From: Bacteroidales bacterium | GTDB taxonomy: Bacteria > Bacteroidota > Bacteroidia > Bacteroidales > UBA932 | Reading direction: 5' to 3' | Length of the DNA stretch: 64,000 nt | Assembly (NCBI GenBank): GCA_015060245.1 | Contig: SUYU01000010.1 | Coordinates: forward strand, 1 to 64,000 | Part shown: piece after piece, positions 52,752 to 61,100 of the stretch | Layout of the letters: the number at the start of each line of letters is the position of its first letter | Position numbering within the stretch: position 1 is the first letter of the stretch | The notes under the pieces: model-generated | The model's database searches: none | Told to the model about the DNA's origin: nothing | The model's input: the letters and a program-made list of their open reading frames with translations, nothing else | Made by a program: the position numbers and the translations under genes

Positions 52752-54953
52752 CTATTTCTCTATAAAGCGACCATTTTCCCAATGACCCTCTATAAGTACC
52801 GGTGGAGCCAAAGGCAACAACTGCTCATAAGGAACCACTCCGGCGGTATTGCTGGCAACCGATGTCCGGTTCTCTGTTTGCTCAATTTTGAGTTGGCTGT
52901 CAAACTCGGTAAAGAGTTGGAGCGAACTCTGGAAATCGGGAGCGACCTCTACACCTGCCATTTTCATGAGCCTGTACCAGATTGCCCAACGCGATATTGC
53001 ATTGAAGAACTGGCCATTGGAAGAGAATTGCGAATTCATTGCACTGTTCTCAGTTGCACGGCAGTAGAAATTCAAATATGTGAATGCACTTTCATATACT
53101 CCCAAGCCCTCAGATTCACTGTAACCGCTAACCAAAGGGGTCCAATAGACATTCTCCGTTGTAGTCTGGATCAACTGGTCTTCGGGGTAATCTTCGCTGT
53201 AAACTATCGAATACTCATTCTTGTAGGCATCTTTCCAGTATTTGTCTACATTCCTGTAGAATCCGATTTTGTGGAATTGATCCAATTGGGTCCACAAACC
53301 AGTATTAAATTGCGTATATTTCAGTGCAACATACTCGTCGGCAAGTTTTCCAAAGCCATGTCCGCCGGCCTCATGAACCAATGTCCATTTTCTCATGAAA
53401 TCAGAGGTATTGAGTGCATTGTAGGCTACCGAATAGGTTTTGGCATAATCGGTTGAGTTGTCTATTCTGAAATAGCATGTTCCGGCATGGCACCGCACAT
53501 TCACAACTACAATAATAAGAGCCTTGTGGGCACGTTCTGTTGCAATCTTCTCATCATCACACGGGTTGCCGTTTACTCCGCCCTTTGCCATTATTGCCTG
53601 CTTTGCATATTGCACAGCAAGGTCATCATTTCCTGATATTGTTGTTTTGTTCGCAGTGAACTGGGTATTGAACCTTGTTACGGCGTTACCCTGCACTGCA
53701 CCGTTCGTAAGCGGTTCGGCATCGTGGTTGTCTTGCGAAACGGCGTTTATACAGTAAACATTGAAGTAATCCTTAAGTGCCTTGTAAGGCTCAACAGCAA
53801 AGAAATCCTCATAAGCCTGCTTCATATCGGAATAATACTGGCCCCCTTCTACAAACTTGTCAGAGGCATAGCCGTCGCCCATAATGATTATGTCAACACC
53901 TTCGCCCATTGTATGCTCCTGAAACAGTGTTACACCATCCTGCGGATTGTCAAGTCCGTCAATCATTTCGCTTTCTGTCCAGTTTGCACATGAAATTGTG
54001 TGCATAAGGCCGCCCTCAAGCACTACGCTTGGTTCAACCACCTTGTCGCAATAGTACACTGCGCCATCTTCTGTTGCTACTTTAACCCTCAAGGTTGAAT
54101 TGCTCTGCATCTGCACATCTGCATTTGACATCATCATATAGGCAAGAATATTATCTGTTGCCTCGAAATCGGCAAGTCCCATGCTCAAAATTGAAGTTTT
54201 GCTGTATATTGGAGAATATGTGCGACCTGAATCGTAATAGTAAGAGTCCATATAATTGTATTCCCAGAAGCAACTCTGCGGATTTCCCGACTTGTCAAAG
54301 CACTCAAGAGTAATCTTTACGGGCACAATTTGCGGCAAATTGGTCAAATTGAACTTCATGCAGGCAGACTCTTCTGCCTCGCTTCCCGACAGGTCAATCT
54401 CAAACCCGTCAAGTCCTATATAAGTATCAGAGGTGTATACATACCTGCTTGTGTGAAAATCCTTAAGATGCTCTGTATTGCCATTGCCGTGCTGAACCTG
54501 GCCCAAGTAAGAGGAATAAAGGAACTCTTTCTCCCAGGCTACCCTATCTGCAGGAAAGTAGATGACCCACTCCTTGGCTATATAATTGATTTTGTCACCC
54601 TGGAACTCGGCTGAGGTTTTACCCACGCCTGAAACTATAGACAATTCAGTCTGCTCTCCTTCAACATATTCACTGCCGGGGTTTAATGTTACTGCAATCT
54701 TGTCATCGGCAGACCACCTGGTAAGCATTGCTCTTTTCCCCTCAAAATCCACCTCATGGTAGGTTAGGCGAGTACGTACGCTGTCGCCGCCACCCAATTT
54801 AAGAAAAAGGGTCATCTTTTCGCCATTGCCCTGCAGGCCCTCTTGAAGTTCTCCCTCTGTAACGTTCAGAAGATCATCTGAACAGGCAACCGAGAATGCC
54901 ATAGCCACAACCATGGCTACAGACATAAGTAATTTGCTTATATATCTTTTCAT
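52752..54953 (-). CDS. M64 family (IgA peptidase-like) metallopeptidase lipoprotein with fimbrillin-like N-terminus
   Basis: The 733-residue lipoprotein (signal ending FSVAC, Cys24) has two parts. Residues up to about 320 look like a fimbrillin-type domain: MTLFLKLGGGDSVRTRLTYHE, ILAYMMMSNADVQMQSNSTLRVKV. The C-terminal half is a peptidase M64 domain starting VDIIIMGDGYASDKF, with metal-binding HEAGGHGFGKLADEY near residue 520, the HExxHGxGxxxDE motif with Ala-Gly in the variable places. The founding M64 enzyme cleaves human IgA; substrate here is unknown. An ATG at 54959 is also possible. A 46-codon gene precedes it. Confidence 0.88.
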   Translation of the reverse strand: MKRYISKLLMSVAMVVAMAFSVACSDDLLNVTEGELQEGLQGNGEKMTLFLKLGGGDSVRTRLTYHEVDFEGKRAMLTRWSADDKIAVTLNPGSEYVEGEQTELSIVSGVGKTSAEFQGDKINYIAKEWVIYFPADRVAWEKEFLYSSYLGQVQHGNGNTEHLKDFHTSRYVYTSDTYIGLDGFEIDLSGSEAEESACMKFNLTNLPQIVPVKITLECFDKSGNPQSCFWEYNYMDSYYYDSGRTYSPIYSKTSILSMGLADFEATDNILAYMMMSNADVQMQSNSTLRVKVATEDGAVYYCDKVVEPSVVLEGGLMHTISCANWTESEMIDGLDNPQDGVTLFQEHTMGEGVDIIIMGDGYASDKFVEGGQYYSDMKQAYEDFFAVEPYKALKDYFNVYCINAVSQDNHDAEPLTNGAVQGNAVTRFNTQFTANKTTISGNDDLAVQYAKQAIMAKGGVNGNPCDDEKIATERAHKALIIVVVNVRCHAGTCYFRIDNSTDYAKTYSVAYNALNTSDFMRKWTLVHEAGGHGFGKLADEYVALKYTQFNTGLWTQLDQFHKIGFYRNVDKYWKDAYKNEYSIVYSEDYPEDQLIQTTTENVYWTPLVSGYSESEGLGVYESAFTYLNFYCRATENSAMNSQFSSNGQFFNAISRWAIWYRLMKMAGVEVAPDFQSSLQLFTEFDSQLKIEQTENRTSVASNTAGVVPYEQLLPLAPPVLIEGHWENGRFIEK

Positions 54954-54968
54954 GGTCATTTCAATTCT

Positions 54969-55109
54969 CTATAATTCGTAACCTGGTCCAAAAAATGGCG
55001 AATTGCCCGGGTTCTCGGATGAGGCAAATCCTCTCTCCACGCTAACATCAATCACCTCCACAAGAGGTGCCTGATATGACAAATTCTCTGTCATGCTTGT
55101 CTTTTTCAT
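54969..55109 (-). CDS. 46-residue peptide gene upstream of the M64 peptidase
   Basis: The frame encodes MKKTSMTENLSYQAPLVEVI, then DVSVERGFASSENPGNSPFF and GPGYEL. The pattern with a basic start, APLVEVIDVSVERGFA and a Gly/Pro/Asn-rich tail resembles short unannotated Bacteroidales peptides (MKxTYxxPxxEVxExxxExGFAxS type) that I recall beside surface-protein genes. It ends nine or fifteen bases before the M64 start and follows a promoter with a long leader, so it is likely the first gene of that transcript. Function unknown. Confidence 0.65.
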   Translation of the reverse strand: MKKTSMTENLSYQAPLVEVIDVSVERGFASSENPGNSPFFGPGYEL

Positions 55110-55250
55110 AATAGTGTTAAATCGGTTCTATAATTGTAAATAATATTTCGGTTCAGATGCCCTCTGTTTTTCGGGGCTCACTTGCGGCAGATGCACCAAT
55201 TTGAACAAAGTATCAATTGTGTAAATCAACACCTTAGCGCATTGGGGCTG

Positions 55251-55283
55251 CAAAGGTATAAAATGTTTTATATTAAAGAACAA
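55251..55283 (-). promoter_or_regulatory. Promoter of the 46-residue peptide / M64 transcript
   Basis: On the minus strand TACCTTTG (55251-55258) fits the -7 box, with TTG about 22 bp upstream. Transcription would start near 55245, giving a leader of about 135 bases. The rest of the gap 55110-55459 shows no gene. Confidence 0.55.
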
Positions 55284-55495
55284 TTAAATTGAAATATATC
55301 AATGCCAATTCCTTTGAGAATTGCCACAAGGAGGCATTCTCCGCATAATTGGACAAGTGTTGTCATTTTCAAGACGGTAATTGAAGCAAATTGCTTCTAC
55401 TTAGGCAGTTAACATAGTAATTTTGCTAACATATCTGCAAACATAATGCTTGAGAATCTTGTAATTCTGACCTCGAAAGATGGCCCACCATAAAC

Positions 55496-55526
55496 AAAAA
55501 AGCACCTACAATTTCTTGTAAGTGCC
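55496..55526 (-). terminator. tRNA terminator, copy 1
   Basis: On the minus strand GCACTTACAA, loop GAAA and TTGTAGGTGC form a stem with one T-G pair, then six T. Identical to the copy at 57324. Confidence 0.8.
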
Positions 55527-55537
55527 TAATTTTTAAG

Positions 55538-55611
55538 TGGTCCCAGTGGGCTTGAAGCAGCGACCCCCTGATTATGAGTCAGGTGCTACTAACCAACTGA
55601 GATATAGGACC
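55538..55611 (-). pseudogene. Degenerate tRNA with CAT anticodon
   Basis: Compared with the intact copy at 57365, this 74-base version has G to T in the D stem (ATCTC for AGCTC), a C for G in the 5' strand of the T stem, and one base missing from its 3' strand, so the T arm no longer pairs properly. The acceptor and anticodon arms are unchanged. It probably is not a functional tRNA. Confidence 0.8.
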
Positions 55612-55755
55612 CGTACCTATAAATCAGATAGTTATGCAATTCACCTTGCTATATCTTCCACTCTGGTTTACACCATGGTTTACACAATTGCGTAAACTCG
55701 GAATTGGTTAAACATTAACTTGAACAATGTAGTCTAAGTGCTTTAAATATAAAAA

Positions 55756-56031
55756 TTACTTCTTAAATAATTCAGAATGGGACCCCAACCTTACCAACTT
55801 TATAATATCAGTCTCCTCATCAAACCATATGAGCAAAAAGTCATTCTCTATATGGCACTCCATAAATCCCTTATAGTTGCCTATCAAAATATGTGGCTTA
55901 TACTCATTTGGTACTGTTCCTGTCTCATGCAACCATTTCACCACCCTCTCCAAACTATCCATTTTACGTGGATTGTTCTGGTACCTCTTCAAGTCCTTCT
56001 TAAATTGGCTAGTCAGTTTTATAATTTTCAT
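55756..56031 (-). CDS. YafQ/RelE family mRNA-interferase toxin
   Basis: The 91-residue protein begins MKIIKLTSQFKKDLKRYQNN and ends IIKLVRLGSHSELFKK. The FKKDLKR start, GFMECHIENDFLLIW strand and C-terminal GSHSELF with its catalytic histidine match YafQ, a ribosome-dependent mRNase. Its ATG overlaps the antitoxin stop codon by four bases. The module sits inside the tRNA-flanked segment, where toxin-antitoxin pairs often stabilise mobile DNA. Confidence 0.9.
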   Translation of the reverse strand: MKIIKLTSQFKKDLKRYQNNPRKMDSLERVVKWLHETGTVPNEYKPHILIGNYKGFMECHIENDFLLIWFDEETDIIKLVRLGSHSELFKK

Positions 56032-56276
56032 AAGGATCTAACAAAGTTCCTGAAATTATCCACATCTAAAGTCTCAAGTTCGGCACCGCTTGCTGCCTCC
56101 TTCATGGCAGCCAATGTTTCCTCGTTAGGTTCATTATAAGCAACCTCCATAAGGGTGTACTCCACAAAATTATTCAGACTCCTGTTCTCCCTCTTGGCAA
56201 GAACCTTAAGCCTCTCCAACAAATCCTCACTTAAACGGAAAGTTGTTATTCTCTTTGCTGCTACTGTTGTTTTCAT
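56028..56276 (-). CDS. Ribbon-helix-helix antitoxin of the YafQ-type toxin
   Basis: This 82-residue protein has the N-terminal AAKRITTFRLSEDLLERLKVLAKRENRSLNNFVEYTL, a ribbon-helix-helix DNA-binding fold. An acidic helical tail, EETLAAMKEAASGAELETLDV, would wrap the toxin. It overlaps the toxin gene by four bases (ATGA type), and the pair probably represses its own promoter. Compared with canonical DinJ it is closer to CopG-like TA proteins of Bacteroidetes. Confidence 0.85.
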   Translation of the reverse strand: MKTTVAAKRITTFRLSEDLLERLKVLAKRENRSLNNFVEYTLMEVAYNEPNEETLAAMKEAASGAELETLDVDNFRNFVRSL

Positions 56277-56360
56277 TGTTATAATACTTTTAATTGCAAA
56301 TATATATCATTTGTAATACAATAACAAAATTTATCCCAGAGTGTTTCATATAAGGCTTAA

Positions 56361-56952
56361 CGGATCACCCGCTAAAAACTGTGGAGTGAATAGAGCCAGA
56401 AAAAATATGGTAAGCGGTTCTGCCTTACAGGCAAATAGTAGAAGATTGTCAAGGGGCATTTGCGAGTCAGGAAATCAGGCTCAGATGGAATAGATTGTTA
56501 GCCAAACCAAAGGCTCTTCCGCATTACCTGACAGAGCAGAACAGATTGCTTGAGATCTTCATTCTTTTAATCTAAGTTACTGACAGAGGATGCCGCTCCC
56601 GCTATATTTTATGATGACAAGTGACAATCACCTGGAACAATATGGGCAAACCTTAAAGATGTAACTATTTAATTATCTGAATATTGCACAAAACGCACCT
56701 AATCCATCTGTTCCAGGTGAAGCAAAATTGGATCACCTGGAACACAGACCGCCCCCAGAGGGCCTTAAAACAGGGGTTAGTGTTCCAGGTGAATGTCTGG
56801 AACCAGAGATCCTAAAAGAGATGAGCCTATGATGAACTATGCAAATGATGCAATGGGAAAGAAATGGCCGTTTTTGTCCCGCTGCGCATAGTGTAGACTA
56901 TCAAAAAATTTATGCATAAAATTTCCCTCCCCAGGGTTTAGCGGGAGATCCG
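56361..56952. mobile_element. 592-bp element with terminal inverted repeats, no intact gene
   Basis: CGGATCACCCGCTAAA at 56361 and TTTAGCGGGAGATCCG at 56937 are inverted repeats with 15 of 16 matches. With gaps in identity the similarity extends to about 29 bp, through CTG, GGAG and GAA. The interior has no convincing ORF and holds four copies of a 12-bp site. This is the layout of a MITE or of an insertion sequence that lost its transposase. No target-site duplication was established. Confidence 0.55.
56628..56792. repeat. Four TCACCTGGAACA sites in alternating orientation
   Basis: TCACCTGGAACA occurs at 56628 (plus), 56709 (minus), 56733 (plus) and 56781 (minus), all exact. A partial fifth, TCTGGAACC, follows. 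The middle pair is 12 bases apart. The arrangement suggests protein-binding or recombination sites. Confidence 0.85.
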
Positions 56953-56987
56953 GGAGGAATTGCTCCGTGATCCGTAATTTTGGCGGG

Positions 56988-57281
56988 GTGGACATTTAGT
57001 ATGATAAAATCCCTGCAATGAATTGATTTTCATATCTTTGTGAAGATTATCATTGATATGCTTAAAAAAATGCTTTTTCTGCGGGTCTCCGAATGTGGTC
57101 AGGAACGGCGTGAGAAGCCGAAAACAATTGTATAAATGCAAGGATTGCGGACGGCAATTACAGATCAAGTGCTGCGCGAACTCACCTGAAAGGCTCGCTC
57201 CGCACTTGACTGTTGATCGTCCATCCTACTTTTTGTCCATTAATGAAAAATCACAGACAAATCATCCTACTTTTTGTCCAC
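56988..57281. mobile_element. Insertion-sequence remnant with truncated transposase
   Basis: GTGGACATTTAGTATGAT at 56988 and the inverted counterpart of GTGGACAAAAAGTAGGAT ending at 57281 look like the two ends of an insertion sequence (14 of 18 bases matching). An extra copy of the right-end sequence, CATCCTACTTTTTGTCCA, lies at 57222 in addition to 57263. Between the ends is a transposase fragment. At under 300 bp the element has lost most of its coding region. Confidence 0.5.
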
Positions 57282-57292
57282 GTGACCTGTAA
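57053..57292 (+). pseudogene. Transposase N-terminal zinc-ribbon fragment
   Basis: The open frame contains CFFCGSPNVVRNGVRSRKQ followed by YKCKDCGRQL, the CxxC...CxxC zinc ribbon seen at the N-terminus of IS1-like and IS1595/IS256-variant transposases. After about 35 residues the similarity ends and the frame runs into non-coding and repeat sequence. No DDE catalytic domain is present. The first codon is TTG, so the true start may be lost as well. Confidence 0.6.
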
Positions 57293-57323
57293 TTCTGACC
57301 TCGAAAGATGGCCCACCATAAAC

Positions 57324-57355
57324 AAAAAAGCACCTACAATTTCTTGTAAGTGCCT
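57324..57355 (-). terminator. tRNA terminator, copy 2
   Basis: The GAAA-loop hairpin GCACTTACAA/TTGTAGGTGC on the minus strand with a run of T directly follows the intact tRNA. Confidence 0.85.
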
Positions 57356-57364
57356 AATTTTAAG

Positions 57365-57439
57365 TGGTCCCAGCTGGGCTTGAACCAGCGACCCCCTGAT
57401 TATGAGTCAGGTGCTACTAACCAACTGAGCTATAGGACC
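57365..57439 (-). tRNA. tRNA with CAT anticodon (tRNA-Ile2 or elongator tRNA-Met)
   Basis: The 75-base gene has acceptor GGTCCTA/TGGGACC (one T-G pair), anticodon stem CCTGA/TCAGG with loop CTCATAA, and T arm GCTGG-TTCAAGC-CCAGC. The D stem has three pairs (GCT/AGC) and an extra base in the loop. CCA is not encoded. The loop CTCATAA and the T arm resemble E. coli ileX, so tRNA-Ile2 read after lysidine modification is favoured over Met. Confidence 0.85.
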
Positions 57440-57488
57440 GAATCACATCTTTTGTGATCGCAAGTGCCATTTCTGGCAGTTGCGACCG

Positions 57489-57519
57489 CAAAGATAGTGA
57501 ATATTTTTATTTTATCAAA
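57489..57519 (-). promoter_or_regulatory. Promoter of the CAT tRNA
   Basis: On the minus strand TTTG (57516-57519), a 19-bp spacer and TATCTTTG (57489-57496) are a full promoter match. It lies directly behind the rpsJ stop codon. Confidence 0.75.
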
Positions 57520-57521
57520 AA

Positions 57522-57827
57522 TCAGACTTTGATTTCTACTTCAACACCGCTTGGCAACTCAAGTTTCATCAAGGCATCTACTGTTTTAGGAGTAGAACTG
57601 TAGATATCCAACAAACGGCGGAAAGAATTCAACTCAAACTGCTCGCGAGATTTCTTGTTCACGAAAGTTGAGCGGTTAACAGTAAAGATCTTTTTGTCGG
57701 TAGGAAGTGGAATAGGACCGCTAACTACAGCGCCAGTCGCTTTTACTGTTTTTACGATTTTATCGGCTGACTTGTCAACCAATGCGTGATCGTAAGATTT
57801 TAGTTTAATTCTTATCTTTTGGCTCAT
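57522..57827 (-). CDS. rpsJ: 30S ribosomal protein S10
   Basis: The 101-residue protein begins [20 protein letters not shown] and contains [19 protein letters not shown] and [19 protein letters not shown], the standard S10/NusE sequence. It has a ribosomal role and, as NusE, one in transcription antitermination. It follows fusA by 32 bp. In most Bacteroidetes rplC comes next; here a tRNA and an accessory segment follow. Confidence 0.98.
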   Translation of the reverse strand: MSQKIRIKLKSYDHALVDKSADKIVKTVKATGAVVSGPIPLPTDKKIFTVNRSTFVNKKSREQFELNSFRRLLDIYSSTPKTVDALMKLELPSGVEVEIKV

Positions 57828-57859
57828 TTTGTATATTGTTAACCAATTTATAATTCATT

Positions 57860-59977
57860 TTACTCTTCGTCATCACCAAGTCCCTTGTGACCAGACTTCT
57901 CGATTACCTCTTTAGCAAGAGTTGTAGGCAACTCTGCATAGTGAGAGAATGTCATTGTGCTGGTTGCTCTACCAGAAGACAAAGTTCTAAGGATAGTTAC
58001 ATAACCGAACTGCTCTGATAGCGGAACTTTAGCGTTAACGATTCTTGCATTAGATTTGGCGTCCATGCTTGTAATCTGGCCTCTACGTTTGTTAAGGTCA
58101 CCGATAACATCACCCATGTAATCCTCTGGAGTTACAACCTCAAGAGACATGATTGGCTCCATGATAACTGGAGTTGCCTTAGGCAATGCTTTACGGAATG
58201 CCTGACGTGCGCAGATCTCAAATGACAAAGCATCAGAGTCTACCGGGTGGAATGAACCATCCTTAAGGATAACTTTCATTGAAGTAACCTCGTAGCCTGC
58301 AAGAACACCGTTTGCCATAGCGGCTTTGAAACCTTTCTCTACAGCAGGGATGAACTCTTTAGGAACGTTACCACCTTTAACCTCGTCAACAAACTGCAAA
58401 CCAACTACACCCTCGTCAGCAGGTCCTATCTCAACGATGATATCGGCAAATTTACCTTTACCACCTGACTGTTTCTTGAACACCTCACGATGCTGTACAG
58501 TTGAGCGGATAGCCTCTTTGTAGTTAACTTGTGGAGCACCTTGGTTAATCTCAACACCAAACTCTCTTCTTAGACGGTCAACAATGATATCCAAGTGAAG
58601 TTCACCCATACCACTGATGATGGTCTGACCTGTATCGTGGTCTGCCTTAACTGTAAATGTAGGGTCCTCCTCTGATAGTTTACCAAGAGCAATACCCAAT
58701 TTGTCAAGGTCTTTCTGAGTCTTAGGCTCTACTGCCAATCCGATAACCGGATCAGGGAAAGTCATTGACTCAAGTACGATAGGATGGTTCTCGTCACAGA
58801 TTGTATCACCTGTTCTAAGATCTTTGAAACCTACCGCAGCACAAATATCACCTGCCTCTACAAACTCAATAGGGTTCTGTTTGTTTGAGTGCATCTGATA
58901 AAGTCTTGCAACACGCTCTTTCTTGTCTGAACGGGTATTCAAAACGTATGAACCTGCGTCAAGTTTACCTGAATATGCTCTCATAAATGCCAAACGGCCT
59001 ACGAATGGGTCGGTAGCGATTTTGAACACTAGAGCGCAGAAAGGCTCTTTTACTGATGATTTACGTGTTGCAGGCTCTTCTGTACGAGGATTTGTTCCCT
59101 CAACATCACCTTTATCAAGTGGAGAAGGCAAATATCTCATTACAGCATCCAATAGGAACTGTACACCTTTATTTTTGAATGATGAACCGCAACATACAGG
59201 AACAACGGCCATATCAATTGTTGCTTTTCTCAAAGCAGTGATAACCTCGTCCTCTGTAATGCTGTCAGCATCCTCAAAGAATTTTTCCATTAGGGCATCG
59301 TCATACTCAGCAGCGGCCTCGATAAGTTTACCTCTCCACTCCTCTGCCTCGTCACGTAGATGCTCAGGAATATCTCTTACTTCGTAGTTTACCAATTCTT
59401 TGCTCTCCTGGTCATAGAAATAACCCTTCATTGCAATAAGGTCAATGATACCCTGGAATTTATCCTCAGCACCAATTGGAAGACAGATTGGAACAGCGTT
59501 AGCACCCAATTTCTCCTTCATCTCAGAAACTACTGCAAGGAAATCAGCACCAATACGGTCCATTTTGTTTACGTAAGCAATCTTTGGAACTCTGTATTTG
59601 TCTGCCTGTCTCCAAACAGTCTCTGACTGTGGTTGTACACGACCTACTGCGCAGAATGTTGCAACAGTACCATCAAGAACGCGCAATGATCTCTCCACCT
59701 CTACAGTAAAGTCTACGTGGCCTGGGGTATCGATCAAGTTGATCTGATATGTATCGCCTTTGTAGTTCCAGAATGCAGTAGTAGCAGCAGAGGTAATTGT
59801 AATACCACGCTCCTGCTCCTGAACCATCCAGTCCATAGTGGCGCCACCCTCGTGAACCTCACCAATTTTGTGGGTTTTACCAGTGTAATACAAAATCCTC
59901 TCGGAAGTTGTAGTCTTACCGGCATCAATATGAGCCATGATACCGATATTTCTAGTGAATTTTAAATCTCTTGCCAT
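57860..59977 (-). CDS. fusA: Elongation factor G
   Basis: EF-G is the GTPase that drives tRNA-mRNA translocation on the ribosome. The 705-residue protein begins [28 protein letters not shown] (P-loop AHIDAGKT), with DTPGH and NKMD as the other G motifs. It has domain IV with [21 protein letters not shown] and a C-terminal [19 protein letters not shown]. Its length and its place between rpsG and rpsJ show it is the housekeeping EF-G. Confidence 0.98.
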   Translation of the reverse strand: MARDLKFTRNIGIMAHIDAGKTTTSERILYYTGKTHKIGEVHEGGATMDWMVQEQERGITITSAATTAFWNYKGDTYQINLIDTPGHVDFTVEVERSLRVLDGTVATFCAVGRVQPQSETVWRQADKYRVPKIAYVNKMDRIGADFLAVVSEMKEKLGANAVPICLPIGAEDKFQGIIDLIAMKGYFYDQESKELVNYEVRDIPEHLRDEAEEWRGKLIEAAAEYDDALMEKFFEDADSITEDEVITALRKATIDMAVVPVCCGSSFKNKGVQFLLDAVMRYLPSPLDKGDVEGTNPRTEEPATRKSSVKEPFCALVFKIATDPFVGRLAFMRAYSGKLDAGSYVLNTRSDKKERVARLYQMHSNKQNPIEFVEAGDICAAVGFKDLRTGDTICDENHPIVLESMTFPDPVIGLAVEPKTQKDLDKLGIALGKLSEEDPTFTVKADHDTGQTIISGMGELHLDIIVDRLRREFGVEINQGAPQVNYKEAIRSTVQHREVFKKQSGGKGKFADIIVEIGPADEGVVGLQFVDEVKGGNVPKEFIPAVEKGFKAAMANGVLAGYEVTSMKVILKDGSFHPVDSDALSFEICARQAFRKALPKATPVIMEPIMSLEVVTPEDYMGDVIGDLNKRRGQITSMDAKSNARIVNAKVPLSEQFGYVTILRTLSSGRATSTMTFSHYAELPTTLAKEVIEKSGHKGLGDDEE

Positions 59978-59992
59978 TTTACCTTGGTAGTA

Positions 59993-60469
59993 CTAAAAAC
60001 GGAAGTGAGCAAATGCTTTATTGGCCTCAGCCATCTTGTGCATATCTTCTTTTCTCTTGAAGGCAGCACCCTCATTATTGTATGCAGCTAGTATCTCTGC
60101 AGCTAATTTTTCAGCCATTGAGCGGCCTGAACGTTTGCGTGCATAAAGAATCATGTTCTTCATACTCAATGAAATCTTTCTTTCAGGACGCACCTCAGTA
60201 GGAACCTGGAAGTTTGCACCACCCACTCTACGGCTTTTAACCTCTACCTGAGGGGTAATGTTCTCAAGCGCTTTCTTCCAAATTTCTATTGGAGCCTTGT
60301 CAGAATCTTTCATCTTCTCGCCAATCATGTCGATTGAATCGTAAAAAATAGCATAAGCGATACTCTTCTTACCCTGCAACATCAAATTATTCACGAAACG
60401 GGTTACCATTACATCGTGAAATTTCGGATCAGGAAGTAGAATCCTCTTTTTAGGCTTCGATTTTCTCAT
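59993..60469 (-). CDS. rpsG: 30S ribosomal protein S7
   Basis: The 158-residue protein starts [19 protein letters not shown] and includes [23 protein letters not shown] and [16 protein letters not shown], which are conserved S7 sequences that bind the 16S rRNA head and can repress the str operon. It lies 30 bp after rpsL and 15 bp before fusA in one transcript. Confidence 0.98.
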   Translation of the reverse strand: MRKSKPKKRILLPDPKFHDVMVTRFVNNLMLQGKKSIAYAIFYDSIDMIGEKMKDSDKAPIEIWKKALENITPQVEVKSRRVGGANFQVPTEVRPERKISLSMKNMILYARKRSGRSMAEKLAAEILAAYNNEGAAFKRKEDMHKMAEANKAFAHFRF

Positions 60470-60499
60470 TTTTTCTTAAACTTTTAAATGATTAATGAC

Positions 60500-60883
60500 T
60501 TACTTCTTAGCTGCTTTAGGTCTCTTAGCGCCGTATAGTGAACGTGATTGTTTACGTCCGTCTACACCTGCAGTATCCAAAGCACCTCTAAGAATGTGAT
60601 AACGTACTCCTGGAAGGTCTTTAACACGACCACCTCTTACTAGCACGATTGAGTGCTCCTGCAAGTTGTGGCCCTCTCCAGGGATGTAGGCATTCACCTC
60701 TTTTTGATTTGTCAACCTTACACGGGCTACCTTACGCATAGCCGAGTTAGGTTTCTTAGGAGTTGTAGTGTATACACGTACACAAACTCCACGTCTTTGA
60801 GGACAAGCATCAAGTGCACGAGATTTTGATTTCTCTACAATAACCTCGCGACCGTTGCGAACTAACTGTTGAATTGTTGGCAT
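60500..60883 (-). CDS. rpsL: 30S ribosomal protein S12
   Basis: The 127-residue protein begins [13 protein letters not shown] and contains [31 protein letters not shown] and [28 protein letters not shown], the decoding-centre loops. The lysine of [10 protein letters not shown] and the KDLPG loop are the positions where streptomycin resistance changes occur, and they have the sensitive-type residues. First gene of the str operon. Confidence 0.98.
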   Translation of the reverse strand: MPTIQQLVRNGREVIVEKSKSRALDACPQRRGVCVRVYTTTPKKPNSAMRKVARVRLTNQKEVNAYIPGEGHNLQEHSIVLVRGGRVKDLPGVRYHILRGALDTAGVDGRKQSRSLYGAKRPKAAKK

Positions 60884-60935
60884 AATTAATTGTTAATCTT
60901 TACTTTATACTAAAACCCGAGTATAAAACGGGTTG

Positions 60936-60966
60936 CAAAGATAGAATTAATTTCTTAAACTACAAA
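60936..60966 (-). promoter_or_regulatory. Promoter of the str operon
   Basis: On the minus strand TTTG (60963-60966), a 19-bp spacer and TATCTTTG (60936-60943) match the consensus fully. A stem AACCCG/CGGGTT (60914-60934) lies at the very start of the transcript and may stabilise or control the leader. Confidence 0.8.
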
Positions 60967-61100
60967 GATTTATAAAACTTTTTCTCCCGACAGCCCAAAA
61001 TTATCCCCAAATTATCAACAGCATAGAGAGGAGTGCCGGCCCTGCTGCAGAGTCAAAGCAGAGCGGCCCACAACTGCATGGATTCGGGGAGATTGCAGAA

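Larger units (their letters stand above)
55460..55611. repeat. 152-bp direct repeat, copy 1 (with degenerate tRNA)
   Basis: This copy matches 57288-57439 over its whole length with only a few substitutions, one added T and one lost base. It comprises a 37-bp flank, a tRNA terminator hairpin and a tRNA. Similarity stops exactly at the tRNA 5' end. The copies bracket an 1.7-kb accessory segment. Confidence 0.9.
57288..57439. repeat. 152-bp direct repeat, copy 2 (with intact tRNA)
   Basis: This is the partner of 55460-55611. It begins a few bases after the right end of the insertion-sequence remnant and ends at the 5' end of the tRNA. Its tRNA is intact and has a promoter, so this is likely the original copy. 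Confidence 0.9.

Noticed and set aside
55538-55611. Second functional CAT tRNA
   Set aside because: D-stem and T-stem changes and a lost base break the cloverleaf compared with the copy at 57365.
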